This document shows, one piece after another, positions 5,184 through 5,419 of a stretch of 5,419 nt of DNA (positions are counted from its first letter, which is position 1; each line of letters opens with the position of its first letter). The notes beneath the pieces were generated by a model. That model was given only the letters and a program-made list of their open reading frames with translations, had not been told where the DNA came from and made no database searches. The DNA is from Friedmanniella sp. Lineage in GTDB: Bacteria; Actinomycetota; Actinomycetes; Propionibacteriales; Propionibacteriaceae. Made by a program: the position numbers and the translations under genes. The stretch covers positions 1 through 5,419 of the forward strand of contig JAOPXW010000384.1 in NCBI GenBank assembly GCA_025964935.1. The letters run 5' to 3'.

Positions 5184-5257
5184 TGGGAGCAGAGGGACTC
5201 GAACCCCCGGCCACCTGCGTGTAAAGCAGGTGCTCTAACCAGCTGAGCTATGCTCCC
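5184..5257 (-). tRNA. tRNA-Val (anticodon UAC)
   Basis: The minus strand gives a complete cloverleaf of 74 nt: acceptor GGGAGCA with TGCTCCC, D arm GCTC/GAGC, anticodon stem CCTGC/GCAGG around loop TTTACAC (anticodon TAC, reading GUA and other Val codons), and T arm GGGGG/CCCTC with loop TTCGAGT. The discriminator is A. The genome then reads CCC rather than CCA, so the full CCA end is not encoded and must be added by nucleotidyltransferase. It stands alone between the desaturase operon and the next gene. Confidence 0.96.
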
Positions 5258-5289
5258 GGACCGGCCCTGACGTGGCCGCGGTGCCAGGA

Positions 5290-5319
5290 ACGATAGCGGG
5301 CGGATTCGTTGCGTTCCAA
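5290..5319 (-). promoter_or_regulatory. Promoter of tRNA-Val
   Basis: On the minus strand TTGGAA (5314-5319) and TATCGT (5290-5295) are 18 bp apart, a good fit to a housekeeping sigma promoter (TAnnnT -10). Transcription would start near 5283, giving a 5' leader of about 25 nt before the mature tRNA end at 5257. Confidence 0.6.
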
Positions 5320-5345
5320 GTCCTGCGGGATTTCTCCAGGCGAAC

Positions 5346-5351
5346 TAATCT
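5346..5351 (+). promoter_or_regulatory. -10 box of a leaderless promoter for the right-edge gene
   Basis: TAATCT matches TAnnnT and sits exactly 6 nt before the ATG at 5358, with no Shine-Dalgarno between. This is the geometry of a leaderless actinobacterial transcript. No clear -35 is visible. Confidence 0.5.
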
Positions 5352-5357
5352 CGTGCC

Positions 5358-5419
5358 ATGGCCGACGACGAGGTGACCATTCTCCGCGAGGCGCTCGCGG
5401 GGCACCGCAAGGTGCTGGT
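5358..5419 (+). CDS. Unidentified protein, N-terminal fragment
   Basis: The last 62 bases encode 20 complete codons, starting MADDEVTILREALAGHRKVL, then run off the right edge. The segment looks like the start of an amphipathic helix. It has no signal peptide and no motif long enough to assign. Start helices of this kind occur in DinB-like (DUF664) proteins among others, but this is not evidence for that family. The start is supported by a TAATCT box 6 nt upstream and by actinobacterial codon use (G/C at nearly all third positions). It is divergent from the tRNA-Val gene. Confidence 0.6.
   Translation, partial: MADDEVTILREALAGHRKVL

Noticed and set aside
5358..5419. A DinB/DUF664 assignment for the right-edge gene
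   Set aside because: Twenty residues of a generic helix are not enough to name a family.
1..5419. Mobile elements, CRISPR arrays, tRNA-associated integration or prophage genes
   Set aside because: There are no direct-repeat arrays, no transposase or integrase motifs, and no partial duplicate of the tRNA-Val 3' end that would mark an attachment site in this window.

Overview
The window is high-GC, coding-dense DNA with long spurious open frames on the opposite strands, typical of an actinobacterium. Gene content and order point to the same group. A divergent aceE / DUF3052-ahpE block matches the arrangement I know from Mycobacterium tuberculosis (Rv2241, Rv2239c, Rv2238c) and Streptomyces. 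A DesA3-type desaturase beside its flavin/2Fe-2S reductase corresponds to Rv3229c-Rv3230c. Several starts look leaderless, also an actinobacterial habit. A Nocardioides-like organism is my best guess, but it is only a guess.

Left part (1-2332): the 5' end of aceE (homodimeric pyruvate dehydrogenase E1) leaves the window on the minus strand. A divergent intergenic region of about 340 bp separates it from a plus-strand pair, a DUF3052 protein and an AhpE-type peroxiredoxin, whose stop and start codons overlap by four bases. An aldo/keto reductase follows on the same strand after a small GC hairpin, probably with its own weak leaderless promoter.

Middle (2329-5098): the aldo/keto reductase converges on a small ABM-domain monooxygenase-like gene, and one hairpin holds both stop codons in its arms. 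Upstream of the ABM gene on the minus strand is a two-gene operon, reductase then membrane fatty-acid desaturase, ending in a large imperfect hairpin. The reductase should pass electrons from NAD(P)H through FAD and a plant-type 2Fe-2S centre to the di-iron desaturase, which puts a double bond (probably delta-9) into saturated acyl chains.

Right part (5098-5419): the desaturase operon appears to start as a leaderless mRNA. Its -10 element lies inside an array of four alternating half-sites (TTACGC/GCGTAA) that runs into the start codon, which suggests tight repression by a dimeric regulator. Further right are an 8-bp inverted repeat, a tRNA-Val(UAC) gene with a recognisable promoter on the minus strand, and the first 20 codons of an unidentified plus-strand gene with a good leaderless -10 box.

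I see no mobile element, CRISPR array or obvious new enzyme system. The most unusual signals are regulatory: the operator array over the desaturase start, and the hairpins at gene ends.
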